DNA of 19,383 nucleotides from Ettlia oleoabundans (GCA_019693395.1 JAAMXP010003842.1:1-19383); one strand, 5' to 3'. Positions 10,373 through 19,383 are shown, counted from the first letter of the stretch. A program made the numbers and translations. The notes: a model not told the origin generated them from the letters alone.

Positions 10373-13257
10373 TTAAATGATGAAGTCCAGGACGAAACCG
10401 CTGACCTGCACAGGTGGAACAGGCAGGGCCTCCTCGGGTCAGATGAGGGCAGCACACATGATAACAACACAACCGGCAGGTGTTCATATTACGCAATGAA
10501 GCGCAGGCGAGGAGGGCGGCTGACGTGCAACCAAGCGAGTGTATTTCAATGGGTGCAACAGGTCGAAAGCATCAAGCAACCCAAAGCCGTCCACCCAGTC
10601 AGCCAACATACAAGCCCCCCCAGTAAAACAGACCATGGTTGATACAACCCACCCACCTGGTCCATCAGCTTCACCGGCTCCTCAAACTCGTCCAGCCGCT
10701 TGATCACCTTGGCAGGCACTCCCACTGCAGGGCCAGCATAGACACAACATGAGCCGGTGCAGGGCAGGAATAACTGGAGCACCAGCAAGATCAGAAAAGG
10801 CCTCGTCAGAAGGAGGCTGCGAACTAGCACTTGCCCAGCCGACAAAGTACCAAGGGACACACCAGCCCTGTGGCAACCCTTGCGGCTTGCCACAAAGATC
10901 TGCTGTGCAGAAAGCCGTGCTGGGCTGGGCTGTATGCACTAACAGCGGCGCCTCGCTTTACTGAGCGCACCTGCTACCACGTGCGGCGGCAGGTCAGTTG
11001 CTACCACCGAGCCCGCACCAATCTTGGAGCAATGCCCAATCACCACTGGGCCCAGCACACTGCGAGGGCAGGACCAGATGTGGCAACAGGTTGACAGCGA
11101 GGCAGGCATGCTATGCATGCTGGCACACAACCACAAAGTGTCAAGCAGGCAGATAGGCTGGCAGGCTCTGGTCAGGCAGCAGATGCTCCGAATGCTCCGG
11201 CGCTGCACACACCTCACTCCCGCCCCGAGCAGAACGCCGTTCCCGACCACTGGGTGCCGCATGCCCTTGCCGGTGCCGCTGCCGCCCAGGGTGACATGGT
11301 GCAGCATAGACACATTGTCCCCCACCACTGCCGTCTCGCCAATCACGATGCCTGCATGCCAAAGCCAAGGCACAAGGTGGGTCCAGGCAACAGTGTCCAA
11401 CAAATTGCCACAACAAGGCTTACACATTCACACAGGTTAGGTTTGGCTGACGGGGTACGCTGCCTGCCAATCCTGGATACTCCACCCTCAGGTCCAACCA
11501 ACTGCCCAACAACTAGAAACTGTCACCCGGTAACTCCACCTCCACCTACAACAAGCCAGCGTTCCACACACCTGTCGCATGGTCCATCATAATTCCCCAG
11601 CCCAGCTCCGCCGCGGGGTGTATGTCCACGCCAAACACCTCGCTCATGCGCGACTGAAGCGCAACGGCTAGAGCTTTGCGCCCACGCTGCCACATCCAGT
11701 GCCCCACTCGATGCGCCTGGATGGCCTGTGGTGAGACAACAGGAGAGAGGGCATGATTTATTGACGGAGCACAACTCGTTGATGATGCAGCTGGCAAAGG
11801 CAACCCAACATGTTCCCCAGCCTTCCTGTCATACTAATGCCTTTTACTCCAAAATGGGTACTGTGAACATCTGGCAGCTGCTGAGTCTCCCAATCAGCGC
11901 CAGTCAGTCCCTACCTGGAAGCCCTTGAAGAAAAGCAGCGGCTGCACAAAAGTGCTGCAAGCAGGGTCACGTTCCACCACTGCTTGCAGGTCTGCAACAG
12001 CAGCTTCAACCAGCGAGGGGTCGTCCTGCGGCAAGAAAAAAAGGGCCCGATAGAAATTGTTGTTGTGAGGCATGCACGGGGAGGATAGGGCAGGGCAGTG
12101 ACATGCACGCTTTGCCACATGTCAGCTGTAAAGCCTGCCAGGCGGACGTTTCAGGAGGGCACGAAACTGCCCAAGGAGGCAACTAAGGCAGGCAAGCTGA
12201 GGAAGCAAGTTACCCAAGCTCCGCAAAGGTAAATGCAACTGAACACTAGCAGGCTGGCAGGCTGGGCAGTCTTGAAGCTTTTCGATACCTTCAAAACCCA
12301 CCAGCCCACACCGCACCCCCCCCCCCCCCGCACGCACCTCGTATGCCTCGACAAACAGGCGCGTTAATTGTGTGCCCAAAAGCGTGCTGCTCTGCAGCTT
12401 GTTCGCCAAGATGAAGGCCAGGCTGCGCTGCAAGCTGCTGTGCATGATGACAGTCATGTGCACGAAAGATGCAAGCACCGGCTCTGCACAAGGGGGCGAG
12501 GGAGCACAGCAGGCATGCAATGGCGAACATTATTGATGGGTGGTGTGCAGCTACACAGCAGGGCAGCATGTTCATGGAGCAGGAAGAGCAGTACACTCCA
12601 GGGCCAATGGCAGCGAGTCCGCTTATGGAGAGCTGCAAACCATGCTGCCAACACAGTGCAGCAACGCTGCTACTACCAACAGCGCTATGCCCCGGTGCGC
12701 ACCTGATGCCGCCACATCGCGCGCATCCTGCCGTATGCGCTCCCATAGCTGCTGTTGCGTCAGGGTGCTGCGTGAGGCCTCCCACTTGTTGTGTGCCAAG
12801 GCATCCGCTGCTTCCACCCGAGGTGTGGCTGCAAGCAGCAAGCATGACCGGGAAGGCAGCAGGAAGGCGACCGTGAGTGGCACACATTCGACAAGCTCCC
12901 GTCAGCAGTTCTGGCCAGTTTGAGGCCCTGCAGCTGAAGGAAAAGTTTTGAAAAACCTGCATGATTACCTTCAAGGAGGTCGCCTGCTAGCTGCCGGTGC
13001 CACATGTCTTCGTTCAGGCGCTGAGCAAATCGAGCTGCGCGGATGGTCAACGACGAGTGCTCAGTGCTTGGCACTCGTGCTCTTCGACTATATATTAGGC
13101 TACCGTGCTGCTGGCCGCTGGTGCTAGGCGGGCAGCTGCCCAGCTCCCTATCTGCTGCAATGGCTGTTGCAAGTGGTGTCCGCAACGGCTGCCGATGGCG
13201 CACGCTGCCTGGAGCGGCGGTCGGCGGCGCAGGCATCAGCGTCGTAATCGTGGCCAC
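10373..13257 (-). CDS. SAT: Serine O-acetyltransferase, probably plastid (9 exons)
   Basis: Transfers acetyl from acetyl-CoA to L-serine to make O-acetylserine, the first step of cysteine synthesis. Exons (minus strand): 13257-12969, 12828-12703, 12483-12338, 12025-11915, 11725-11572, 11351-11213, 11059-10971, 10724-10657, 10405-10373. The total is 1155 nt, encoding 384 aa plus stop, with all phases matching. Residues 1 to about 90 form a basic Ala/Ser/Thr-rich leader (organelle targeting, inferred). QQLWERIRQDA begins the helical SATase N-terminal domain (about 120), followed by VERDPAC and FFKGFQAIQAHR. The left-handed beta-helix hexapeptide domain starts at VDIHPAAELGWGIMMDHATG; Asp258 and His273 match the E. 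coli catalytic pair Asp143/His158 in spacing. Next come VIGETAVVGDNVS, VTLGG, RHP, KIGAGSVV and GVPAKV. The protein ends LDFII: the C-terminal Ile is the residue that docks into O-acetylserine(thiol)lyase in the cysteine synthase complex of known homologues. Confidence 0.95.
12316..12329. repeat. C14/G14 homopolymer in SAT intron 3
   Basis: Fourteen consecutive C on the plus strand. On the SAT sense strand this is G14, starting 8 nt into intron 3, right after the donor GTGCGT. Exact length may be uncertain because homopolymers are error-prone in sequencing. Confidence 0.9.
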
Positions 13258-14690
13258 ACCTGCGCGCGAGCGCCAGGACCAGCGGTTAGGAGGGGCATGC
13301 TGCGGTGGAAAGGCGTCCTAACGGCGGGATTGTGGCTCGCCGCCGCACCTGGTGTGGCTCCCATTGTGCAACTGGCTCTGGAGCCGCCTTGTGGACGTTT
13401 AACGGTTACCAAGCGACCAACAGCGCAAGCTCGCCAAAGGAGGCCGGGGGCTGCCAAGCCTTGCTCTTCGTGCACGCCGCCCGGAGCTGCGAAGGGGCGA
13501 AGCTTAATGGTAATGTGAGGGTGAACTAGTGAGAGGATGGACATTGCAGTGGCGAAGCTCACCTAAAGGCTGACCTTCTGCATGCCGTCATCCTTGGCTC
13601 GCGCGCGACTTCAAGCGCGTTGCTCAGAAACTGCTGGCTTTACCGGCATGTCGCTGAAAGGGCGTTTAACAGAAGTATGAGGCTGAGCCTTGGCCTTTGC
13701 TCATGGGTTTGGGTGTGGCAGCACCCCGTGCCGCTCACAGCTGGCTGCAGGCCAGCCGCAGCCCACTGCCCCGCCTCATTGGAGCTTGGTCTGCGCAAGA
13801 CTCATGGTCCCATTCATTTGAAGACGCACGCTTCTGGCGCTGCTCGCTGCCATGGCGCTGCTTCTTGCATTTTGCAATCCCACCAGACTTGCATCTGCAT
13901 GTGTGGCAAAGGGGGTGAGCATCAGTTCTGCCACAGGGCACGAGCGTTTGGCTTCGCAAGGCACTGATCCTCTACATCTGCAATCCAGACGGCACTGAAT
14001 AACATAAAGCCAACACTGGCAGCTGCCGAGGTTTTGCTGTCTTGCATTTCCATCGAGCCGCCGCCCCTCGTGTGCCCCAAGTCATAGTGGCAGCAGCAGC
14101 CTGTTGGCCGGAGCCACCCGCCTAGCCTTACCAGGGCAGAGTAAAAGCTTGTAGAAGGCCTGCAATCCATCGTCCATCGCTGCTTGCATGCTGTTTGATT
14201 GATGCCGCACCTTGCTCCGTGTGCCACCCATACAGCTTTACACCACCACTGCACCGCACCCATACCGACTGCTGGTCGTCCTTACCAGGAGGAGCGTCGT
14301 TTATGCGAAATCGTGGAAGCACAACTTGCTCAGGGATCCAACTCAATGTCCCTTCCAGTATCATGTTACCACAGCGGAGGGAATGAGGGTGTCCAGGAGG
14401 GTGTCACTGCCACTGGTTGGCGCCCGCCATGCTGTGAATGCTGGGCTGCCACGTCTTATATCCTCTGGTGAGAGATTGCGCACGCCTTCCACCCCTCATG
14501 TCTACACCGGCTCTCGATGTTGCCGGCATCGCAGCAGCTCTCCAGCATTCGGGTCTTGGGCCAGTTGGTGGCGAAATGCCCCCTCCCGAGCTCCTGCGAT
14601 CGTCCATTGGTCCGCTTTCCAATGTCTCGTAGCTGGACAAAGACGAAAGTCCGGCAAAGATCGCGCTGGCCGCCTACCAGGCCGCAAGCC
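13258..14690. other. Unassigned 1.4-kb region between SAT and the PDZ-like gene
   Basis: This should hold the SAT promoter and the 5' region of the downstream plus-strand gene. Several open stretches exist but none is recognisable. 13299-13520 (+) could encode about 73 aa starting MLRWKGVLTAGLWLAAAPGV and continuing very basic, leader-like. 13922 to about 14263 (-) encodes an unrecognised peptide containing SAAASVGFMLFSAVWIADVE. At 14468-14632 (+) there is a plausible intron (CTG|GTGAGA to TCTCGTAG) that would be a 5' UTR intron, or join a coding exon to the frame of the downstream gene. No RNA gene or transposon feature was seen. Transcript data are needed to resolve it. Confidence 0.35.
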
Positions 14691-16893
14691 ATGTCGGTGC
14701 AGGCTTGCGAAGCGCTGGCCGGTTTGTTAAACTCACTCCAGCAAGGTTTGAGCGAGCCAACCTTTTGGCAGCAGCATGAATCATTAGCAGCCGCGGCAGA
14801 GTCGGGTCAAGCAGCAATAATAGCAGCAGCAGCAGCAGCCGCGGCGGCGGCGATGGCAGTCAGTACCCCTGCTGCCCTCTTACTTGGCAACTTGGTGACA
14901 GCGCTGCAGCCCTCCTGCTTTGATGCGGTATGCCAGCAGGAAAAGGACACTGCGCTGATTATCAGGTGCGTCCTTATGCTGGCTGGATTGGACGACTGCA
15001 CTGCTAGTCCAGTTACTGCCAGTGGCAAACCCACCTGAGACGAATGGGTAACCATACAATCCTTTATGCTGCTTGTGCCTGATCTTGATCTGCAAAGATC
15101 AGGCATTAGCACCTCTCTATGCATCTGCCAATCACGAGTGCAACGCTGTTTCATATCCCTCCATCACCACCACCATGACACGACCATCCTCTACGTGCAG
15201 TCTGGTAGTGCCCCTGCTGGTCTTTGTGGCAGCAGCTGCCTACCTGCTGCGCCCGCCACCGCAGGACAGCATAGATGATGGCAGCCTGTTCGAGGACAGC
15301 ACAACAGGTCAGGGCAGTGATCAGGGTTGATGCCTCAACCCCCTTTGTGCCGCTTGTCAGACATCCGCTGACTCAGGCTGGCTGATTGCGCCCAATGCTG
15401 GCCTGCTGTGTCCTCTTGTCGGTTGTCTGCATTGGCGGGACCCAACCCAACCGCGCACCACCCAACCACAATGGTACAGTCATGTCCTTACGCAAAACAC
15501 CCTCCACACCCACAGCCGAGTCACACCAACACACTCCCATACAGGCACGATATTTGAGGCGCCTGAGGGTACTGCTCCCGAGCGCGACCGGCGTGGTGAG
15601 CTGGCCTTCCGTGCCATCAGCTACACCCCTTGGCCGGTAGAGGAGGGTGCTGAGGGGGAGCGGCTGCGCATAGAAGTCGGGCCCGTGGGGGAGCGGCAGC
15701 CACGCACATTCGTGTTCAGCAAGGCAAGTGCTGGCCGGCAGATGTGCTGCATCCAGGGGAGCAGGCTGCTGTGATGACAGAGCCAGTCTTGCCTCCTGAT
15801 ATTGCAGCTGTGAAATCGTTGCTGGGCAAGTGGATGGCTTTGAAGGGGAGGAATCAGTTATCGCCTCACATAATACCAGCCATATACTCAGCAACCGCCC
15901 TGTTTCAGGCTGCTATGCACTGCCTGTTGCCTCATTGTTGCCGCAGGTGCTGCCTCAGCCCAGTCAGCTGGTGTCTGTCACGATGGAGCGCCCGATGGGC
16001 ATTGTGTTTGAGGAGGATGCAAGGCGGAAGCGGGTGGTAGTGGCGGGCTTCACACCGGGTGCGGCTCCCATCTGCTGTCACCACTGTTGACAGTTGTTGT
16101 TATGAACCCCGAGTGATGCTCCTGATAGTGACATAGTGACAATGTGGCGTGTGGCAGTACAAACAGCAGTGAAAGCACGGAAAGCGAACGAGTCGGCGAA
16201 GTTGTTGGGGTTCTTACCTTGCTATACTACCCTACCTCCGAACAGGCGGAAATGCCGAGCAGCTGGCGAAGAAAGCGCGGCTCAACACAGCGCTGGCAGC
16301 GACGGCTGCACTGGAGGGTGACGTACTTCGAGGCTGTACTGCCACCAACGTTGTGTACCAGCCTGCAGCTTTGGCCTTTGGCCTGCAGCGGCCGGTGCGC
16401 AGCGTTGTGCTGTATGGCGCAGACGGGCAGGGCTGGCCACAGGTGGGCTCCATTGACTGACCTGCATGGACAGCTGCAGCCGCCCCACACGCTGCCAGTA
16501 ACGCTCCCTTGCCTTACCTGGTGTGACACACAGCTTGATCGTGTTGGAGCACTGATGCGGCATGCTGCTGCCTTACAGGCATCAGCGGTGCATGTTGCCA
16601 ACTGCCAGGCACATCTAGGCAGTCTCTGCTGCCTATACACCATATATGCACTGCTCTTCAACCAGAACCTCGCACGGTTGCATGCTGCCATCTGCAACCC
16701 CGTGCCACAGGTCATTGCAGCGCTGCAGAGAGGACTGGTGGCAGACGGGCCAGTGACCCTGGTGCTTGAGCGCCGGCTTCAGGCGGAGACACTTGGCAGG
16801 CAGGGTGCAGCAGCAGCAGCACAGGCAGAGATCGCAGCAGGGACTGGCAGCAGCGGCAGCAGCAGTAGTAGTTGCGGCGAGGTGCTTGGGTGA
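14691..16893 (+). CDS. Uncharacterised membrane-anchored protein with a PDZ-like domain (6 exons, preferred model)
   Basis: Preferred exons: 14691-14965, 15201-15307, 15545-15723, 15947-16058, 16246-16442, 16711-16893, encoding 350 aa with matching phases. Residues 1-91 are mostly helical, with a poly-Ala run (about 45-54). A hydrophobic segment follows (LVVPLLVFVAAAAYLL, 93-108), probably one transmembrane helix. An acidic region comes next, then a PDZ-like domain (about 190-310): the peptide-binding loop equivalent RPMGIVFEE, then VVVAGFTPGGNAEQLAK, GDVLRGCTATNVVY, GADGQGWPQ and DGPVTLVLERRL. The domain resembles PDZ domains of plant/algal plastid proteins, but no specific orthologue is recognised and location is unknown. 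The C-terminus is Ala/Gly/Ser-rich. The exon 3 to 4 intron is GC-AG. Alternative 5' model: translation starts at ATG 15175 (ACCATGA context) and reads straight into the hydrophobic segment, giving 267 aa. I prefer the longer model because donor AG|GTGCGT (14966) and acceptor GTGCAG (15200) match in phase and strength. Upstream coding exons cannot be excluded. Confidence 0.68.
15076..15105. repeat. Perfect 11-bp inverted repeat with 8-nt loop
   Basis: TGCCTGATCTT (15076-15086) is followed after 8 nt by its exact reverse complement AAGATCAGGCA (15095-15105). It lies in intron 1 of the preferred PDZ-like gene model, or in the 5' UTR if the ATG at 15175 is used, and could fold as a hairpin in RNA. 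Confidence 0.85.
15724..15946 (+). other. GC-AG intron in the PDZ-like gene
   Basis: The preceding exon ends FVFSK at AAG|GCAAGT, a close match to the usual GC donor. The acceptor TTGCCGCAG precedes GTGCTGCCTCAGCCC. Both are phase 0 and join FVFSK to VLPQPSQLVSVTMERPMG. Reading through meets a stop (TGA at 15797 in the frame of the following ORF). The nearby GT sites need weaker acceptors and insert extra sequence. Confidence 0.75.
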
Positions 16894-17289
16894 CACAAGG
16901 TTGCTGGCTGGCCTGGCAGCCTCCGCCACTGACCCGGGTTTCTAGCTACGCTATGCAGCTTGACGTGATGCAATTTGACAATCTCTTGTGTGCTGATGTA
17001 CCTGTAGCTGACGTATTTCCTGTTTTGCAAAGTAGCCAGCCCCTGACGGTGGATTGCACCAAACAATTACACGAAACACGTTGATGGCTTGCAGTCAACA
17101 CTGCTGTGGCACATTCCTTGGCTAACTTGTCACGCGAGGTTGGGGGTGAGATGAGAGGGTGGTTGAATGTCCTTGTTTCGGATCAGGACTACGCTGGCGG
17201 TCTCATGGGCAAATTAACCATACCGCGGCCCGCCCCTGATGGCAAAGAGCTTTGCAACAGGAAGGGTGCGCTGCATTCCGAGCGCCGCC
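16894..17289. other. Convergent intergenic region, PDZ-like gene and exonuclease 3' ends
   Basis: About 400 bp between the two stop codons. TGTAA on the minus strand at 17067-17071 (plus TTACA) is a candidate poly(A) signal for the exonuclease, about 220 nt past its stop. No TGTAA was found on the plus strand for the PDZ-like gene. No supported gene is present. Confidence 0.5.
17067..17071 (-). promoter_or_regulatory. Putative poly(A) signal TGTAA of the exonuclease gene
   Basis: TTACA on the plus strand, the nearest TGTAA downstream of the exonuclease stop on the minus strand. Confidence 0.4.
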
Positions 17290-19383
17290 TTACCGTTCCA
17301 ACCACTGCTTGGGCCCCAGCGCCAGCAGGCACACGCCCTGCTGTGCACGCTGTGCCAGCTCACGCATCTCCCTGCTGCGCTGCGCCGCCTCCTGCCGCGC
17401 CCGCTGCGCGTCCTGCCCCTCCTTGCGCCTGCTGCCCTCACCATGCAGCGCACGACACAGGGGGTGGTCACCCTGACCGCTCACAACAAGCAGCAGCGCA
17501 TGGGGGGGAAGAGCTGCCGCCAACTCGGCCAGCAGCTGATCCGCCCGCTGCAGTATGCGGCCAGGCATCGGGTCGGCCCGTGCCGCCGCCACTGCTGCCC
17601 CCAGGTTCAGCACCCCCTCCTGCAGCACAAGCACATAACTTAAGACCTTCAGGTGGCTTCCACAGCGCAAACAGTGCAACAGCAGGAGGCAATCTATTGG
17701 AAGGAAACGACGCAGGAAGATGGCTGAATCGCCCAAGCTTAGCATGCTGGGCACCCACCCTCCCCGCCATCTGCGCCGCTCGCTCCTCCATGTGCCACCA
17801 CAGATCACCCAGCTGCACCCACAGCAGGTCCAATGCTGGCCCATGCGACTGTGGTAACTGAGCCGGCTTTGCCGCCGCCCGCTGCTGCTGCTGCTGCTGC
17901 TCCTCCTGTTTGTGTTGGTGCTGTGGCTGCTGCTGCGCCTGCTGTCGCTGCTGCTGCTGCCGCTGCCCCTTTTGGTGTTGTTGGTGCCGCGCCTGCTGAT
18001 TCTGATGCTGATGCTGCTCCCTGTTCTGCTGATTCGCTGCATCTTCCGCTGCGCCTCCTCCTGCACTTTCTGTCGCTGGCGCTGGTGTTGTGCGCTGCTG
18101 CGGCACCGGGATTGGCGGCTCTCCGTGCAGCAGCCTCAGGGCTGTCGTCACCGCCGCCGAGTCGCTGCCACAGGGCACCAATGCCGCTCCTCGCACTCCA
18201 TGCAGCATCAGCATCTCTCTTGGGCCAACCATTGCCAGGCGGCAGCCGCGGCCGGCCAGCAACTCTAGCAAGTGGGTGCAGCCGGACTTGGCAGTACAAT
18301 AGCTGGGACCATGTTTGAGCTTCAGTTGTACCGCCTGCAATGCCACCTCTGCATCAATGTAGCTGTCGTGTGCGCCCTCCTGGATGCTGCGTCCCAGCAG
18401 CCGCCGAGCCAGACCCCGCAGCGAGGGGCGGTGGGGCAAGCCCTGTGGCACGGGAAACATGCGATTGATGGTGGTGGGTAGGTGGTGAGTGCGTGGGTTT
18501 AATGAGGGGGCGGGGGAAGAGGGGTCCCGGCGGTTCACGCTAGGAACCAGGCACAGCACAGGTGGGCGTCATGGGGCAGGGCGCTGCCTTGGGGTAGGAG
18601 GACACGTCTTACACTGTATGGGGCGGGGCAGCTGCCAGCAGGCAGCAAGACGGCAAGACATGCATGGCCACCCAACCAGCCCGCTCACCAACCTACCCAC
18701 CACCCACCCTTGGGTTTGGGTAGAGGACTGCCGAGTCCAGGCAGCGGGGGTGCAGCAGGCGCAGTACGCGCAGGTCGTTCTCGAGGGTGTGGCCCACCTG
18801 TGAACACAACATGTGGAGGGATGTGTGGTCGCAAACCCAACAGTGGAACGGTGTTGTGATGATGGCGGCAGCAGCCACCAGCATGCCAGCGCTTCCTCCT
18901 CGATGAGTCAGTGCCACTTGCCAGGCAAAAGCACTGGGCTGGCAAATATAGTCACGTGGTCAAACATTTGCTCAATGCCCCCCAAGTTGAACAGCCAGCA
19001 GCTCTGACGCACGGTGCTTGTTGCCACGGCGGCATCCACAGCAGCAGAGCCAGCCAGGTGGAGGAGTATGAGCCTCACCAGCAGCGTGTGCGGGCCCACG
19101 TGCCTCAGCACCATGCGCCGCGCATCAGGCACCCTGGTGGCCACGCCCGACAGCATCTCAGCGGTGATGCCTGCAGCAGGGCGTAGAGGAGAAGGGGCTG
19201 CTCCTGATGATGTGGGTGACAGGCGGCCCAGACTGACACAGGTAAAGCAACAGTACCATCAACAAAGAACCACAACACAGCCAAAACGTTCCCCATCCCC
19301 ACAGCTTTGGTGTTGGATATGATGTAGATCCGCAACTCACACCCACATCAACCATGCCGCTTACCCTTCCAATGCAGTTGTCC
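17290..19383 (-). CDS. REX1/REXO5-type DEDDh RNA exonuclease, 3' part, 5' end off window
   Basis: 3'-5' exoribonuclease of the RNase T/DEDDh superfamily; relatives trim 5S rRNA, tRNA and other small RNAs. Exons visible (minus strand): 19383-19365 (partial), 19170-19079, 18797-18708, 18442-17759, 17619-17290, giving about 404 aa in phase. GITAEML (the usual SGIT region) is followed by LLVGHTLENDLRVLRLLHPR with the Exo II Asp and DSAVLYPNPRGLPHRPSLRGLARRLLG. Then comes HDSYIDAEVALQAV, holding the Exo III His and Asp. Exo I (the first Asp-Cys-Glu) is beyond the right edge. After the catalytic domain there is a Gln/His-rich insert of about 50 residues, encoded around 17870-18045. A C-terminal region follows containing LAAALPPHALLLVVSGQGD, which resembles the tail of plant REXO5-like enzymes, and then a coiled, Arg/Glu/Gln-rich end. 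The TAA stop at 17290-17292 overlaps a good donor (CG|GTAAGG), so a further exon is possible. Confidence 0.88.
17870..18045 (-). repeat. CAG/CAN-rich low-complexity tract in exonuclease exon
   Basis: An imperfect CTG/TGC-rich tract on the plus strand, read on the minus strand as CAG/CAC/CAA codons giving a Gln/His/Arg-rich insert that ends in Ala-rich sequence. It stays in frame within a 684-nt exon, so it is translated. Confidence 0.8.

Noticed and set aside
13083..13098. TATA-like CTATATATTAGG as a promoter
   Set aside because: It lies within the coding first exon of SAT, in the leader-peptide region, not upstream of a supported gene.
14438..14779. Pseudogene or stop-codon readthrough at the TAG at 14630
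   Set aside because: The TAG is better explained as a splice acceptor, and no homology shows that the two halves form one protein.
15148..15180. His-rich stretch (CACCACCACCAT) resembling a His tag or vector junction
   Set aside because: It falls in intron or 5' UTR sequence in a non-coding frame, and no vector sequence surrounds it.
17833..18318. Plus-strand Ala- and Leu-rich ORFs suggesting a membrane protein
   Set aside because: They are antisense to the Gln/His tract of the exonuclease exon; CTG repeats mimic transmembrane segments.
18525..18555. Possible tRNA B-box (GGTTCACG...)
   Set aside because: It lacks the invariant A after GGTTCR, and no A-box or cloverleaf partner could be found.

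Overview
This window looks like nuclear DNA of a green alga (Chlorophyta). The genes are broken by many short spliceosomal introns (68 to about 470 nt). Splice donors mostly read GTG (GTGGGT, GTGCGT, GTGAGG) and acceptors mostly GCAG. Coding sequence is rich in CAG/GCN and encodes low-complexity Gln/Ala/acidic tracts. The pentamer TGTAA, the usual chlorophyte poly(A) signal, lies downstream of several genes. The gene set also fits: a chloroplast-type NTRC thioredoxin reductase and a serine acetyltransferase with a transit-like leader, next to eukaryotic KRI1, IWR1 and REXO-type genes. All gene models below were spliced by eye; reading phase was checked at every exon junction.

Layout. 1-1688 (-): 5' part of a plastid NADPH-thioredoxin reductase (NTRC-like), running off the left edge. 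2082-7582 (-): complete 12-exon KRI1 ribosome-biogenesis factor, 789 aa. 7583-7790: a 208-bp head-to-head intergenic region. 7791-9704 (+): four-exon IWR1/SLC7A6OS-type RNA polymerase II import factor, 470 aa. 9705-10372: convergent 3' ends. 10373-13257 (-): nine-exon serine O-acetyltransferase, 384 aa. 13258-14690: about 1.4 kb that I cannot assign with confidence. 14691-16893 (+): an uncharacterised protein with one predicted membrane segment and a PDZ-like domain, 350 aa in the preferred model. 16894-17289: convergent 3' ends. 17290-19383 (-): 3' part of a REX1/REXO5-type DEDDh RNA exonuclease with a Gln/His-rich insert, running off the right edge.

How the genes relate. This is a normal compact eukaryotic gene neighbourhood, not an operon or mobile island. 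NTRC and SAT both serve plastid thiol metabolism (redox control, cysteine synthesis). KRI1, IWR1 and the exonuclease all serve the RNA machinery (40S rRNA processing, Pol II import, 3' trimming of RNA). KRI1 and IWR1 share a short divergent promoter and could be co-regulated. I found no transposon, CRISPR array, tRNA or rRNA. The points most worth following are the PDZ-like membrane protein, two GC-AG introns supported by reading phase, a (TTGAC)14 array in a KRI1 intron, and the unresolved 13.3-14.7 kb stretch.
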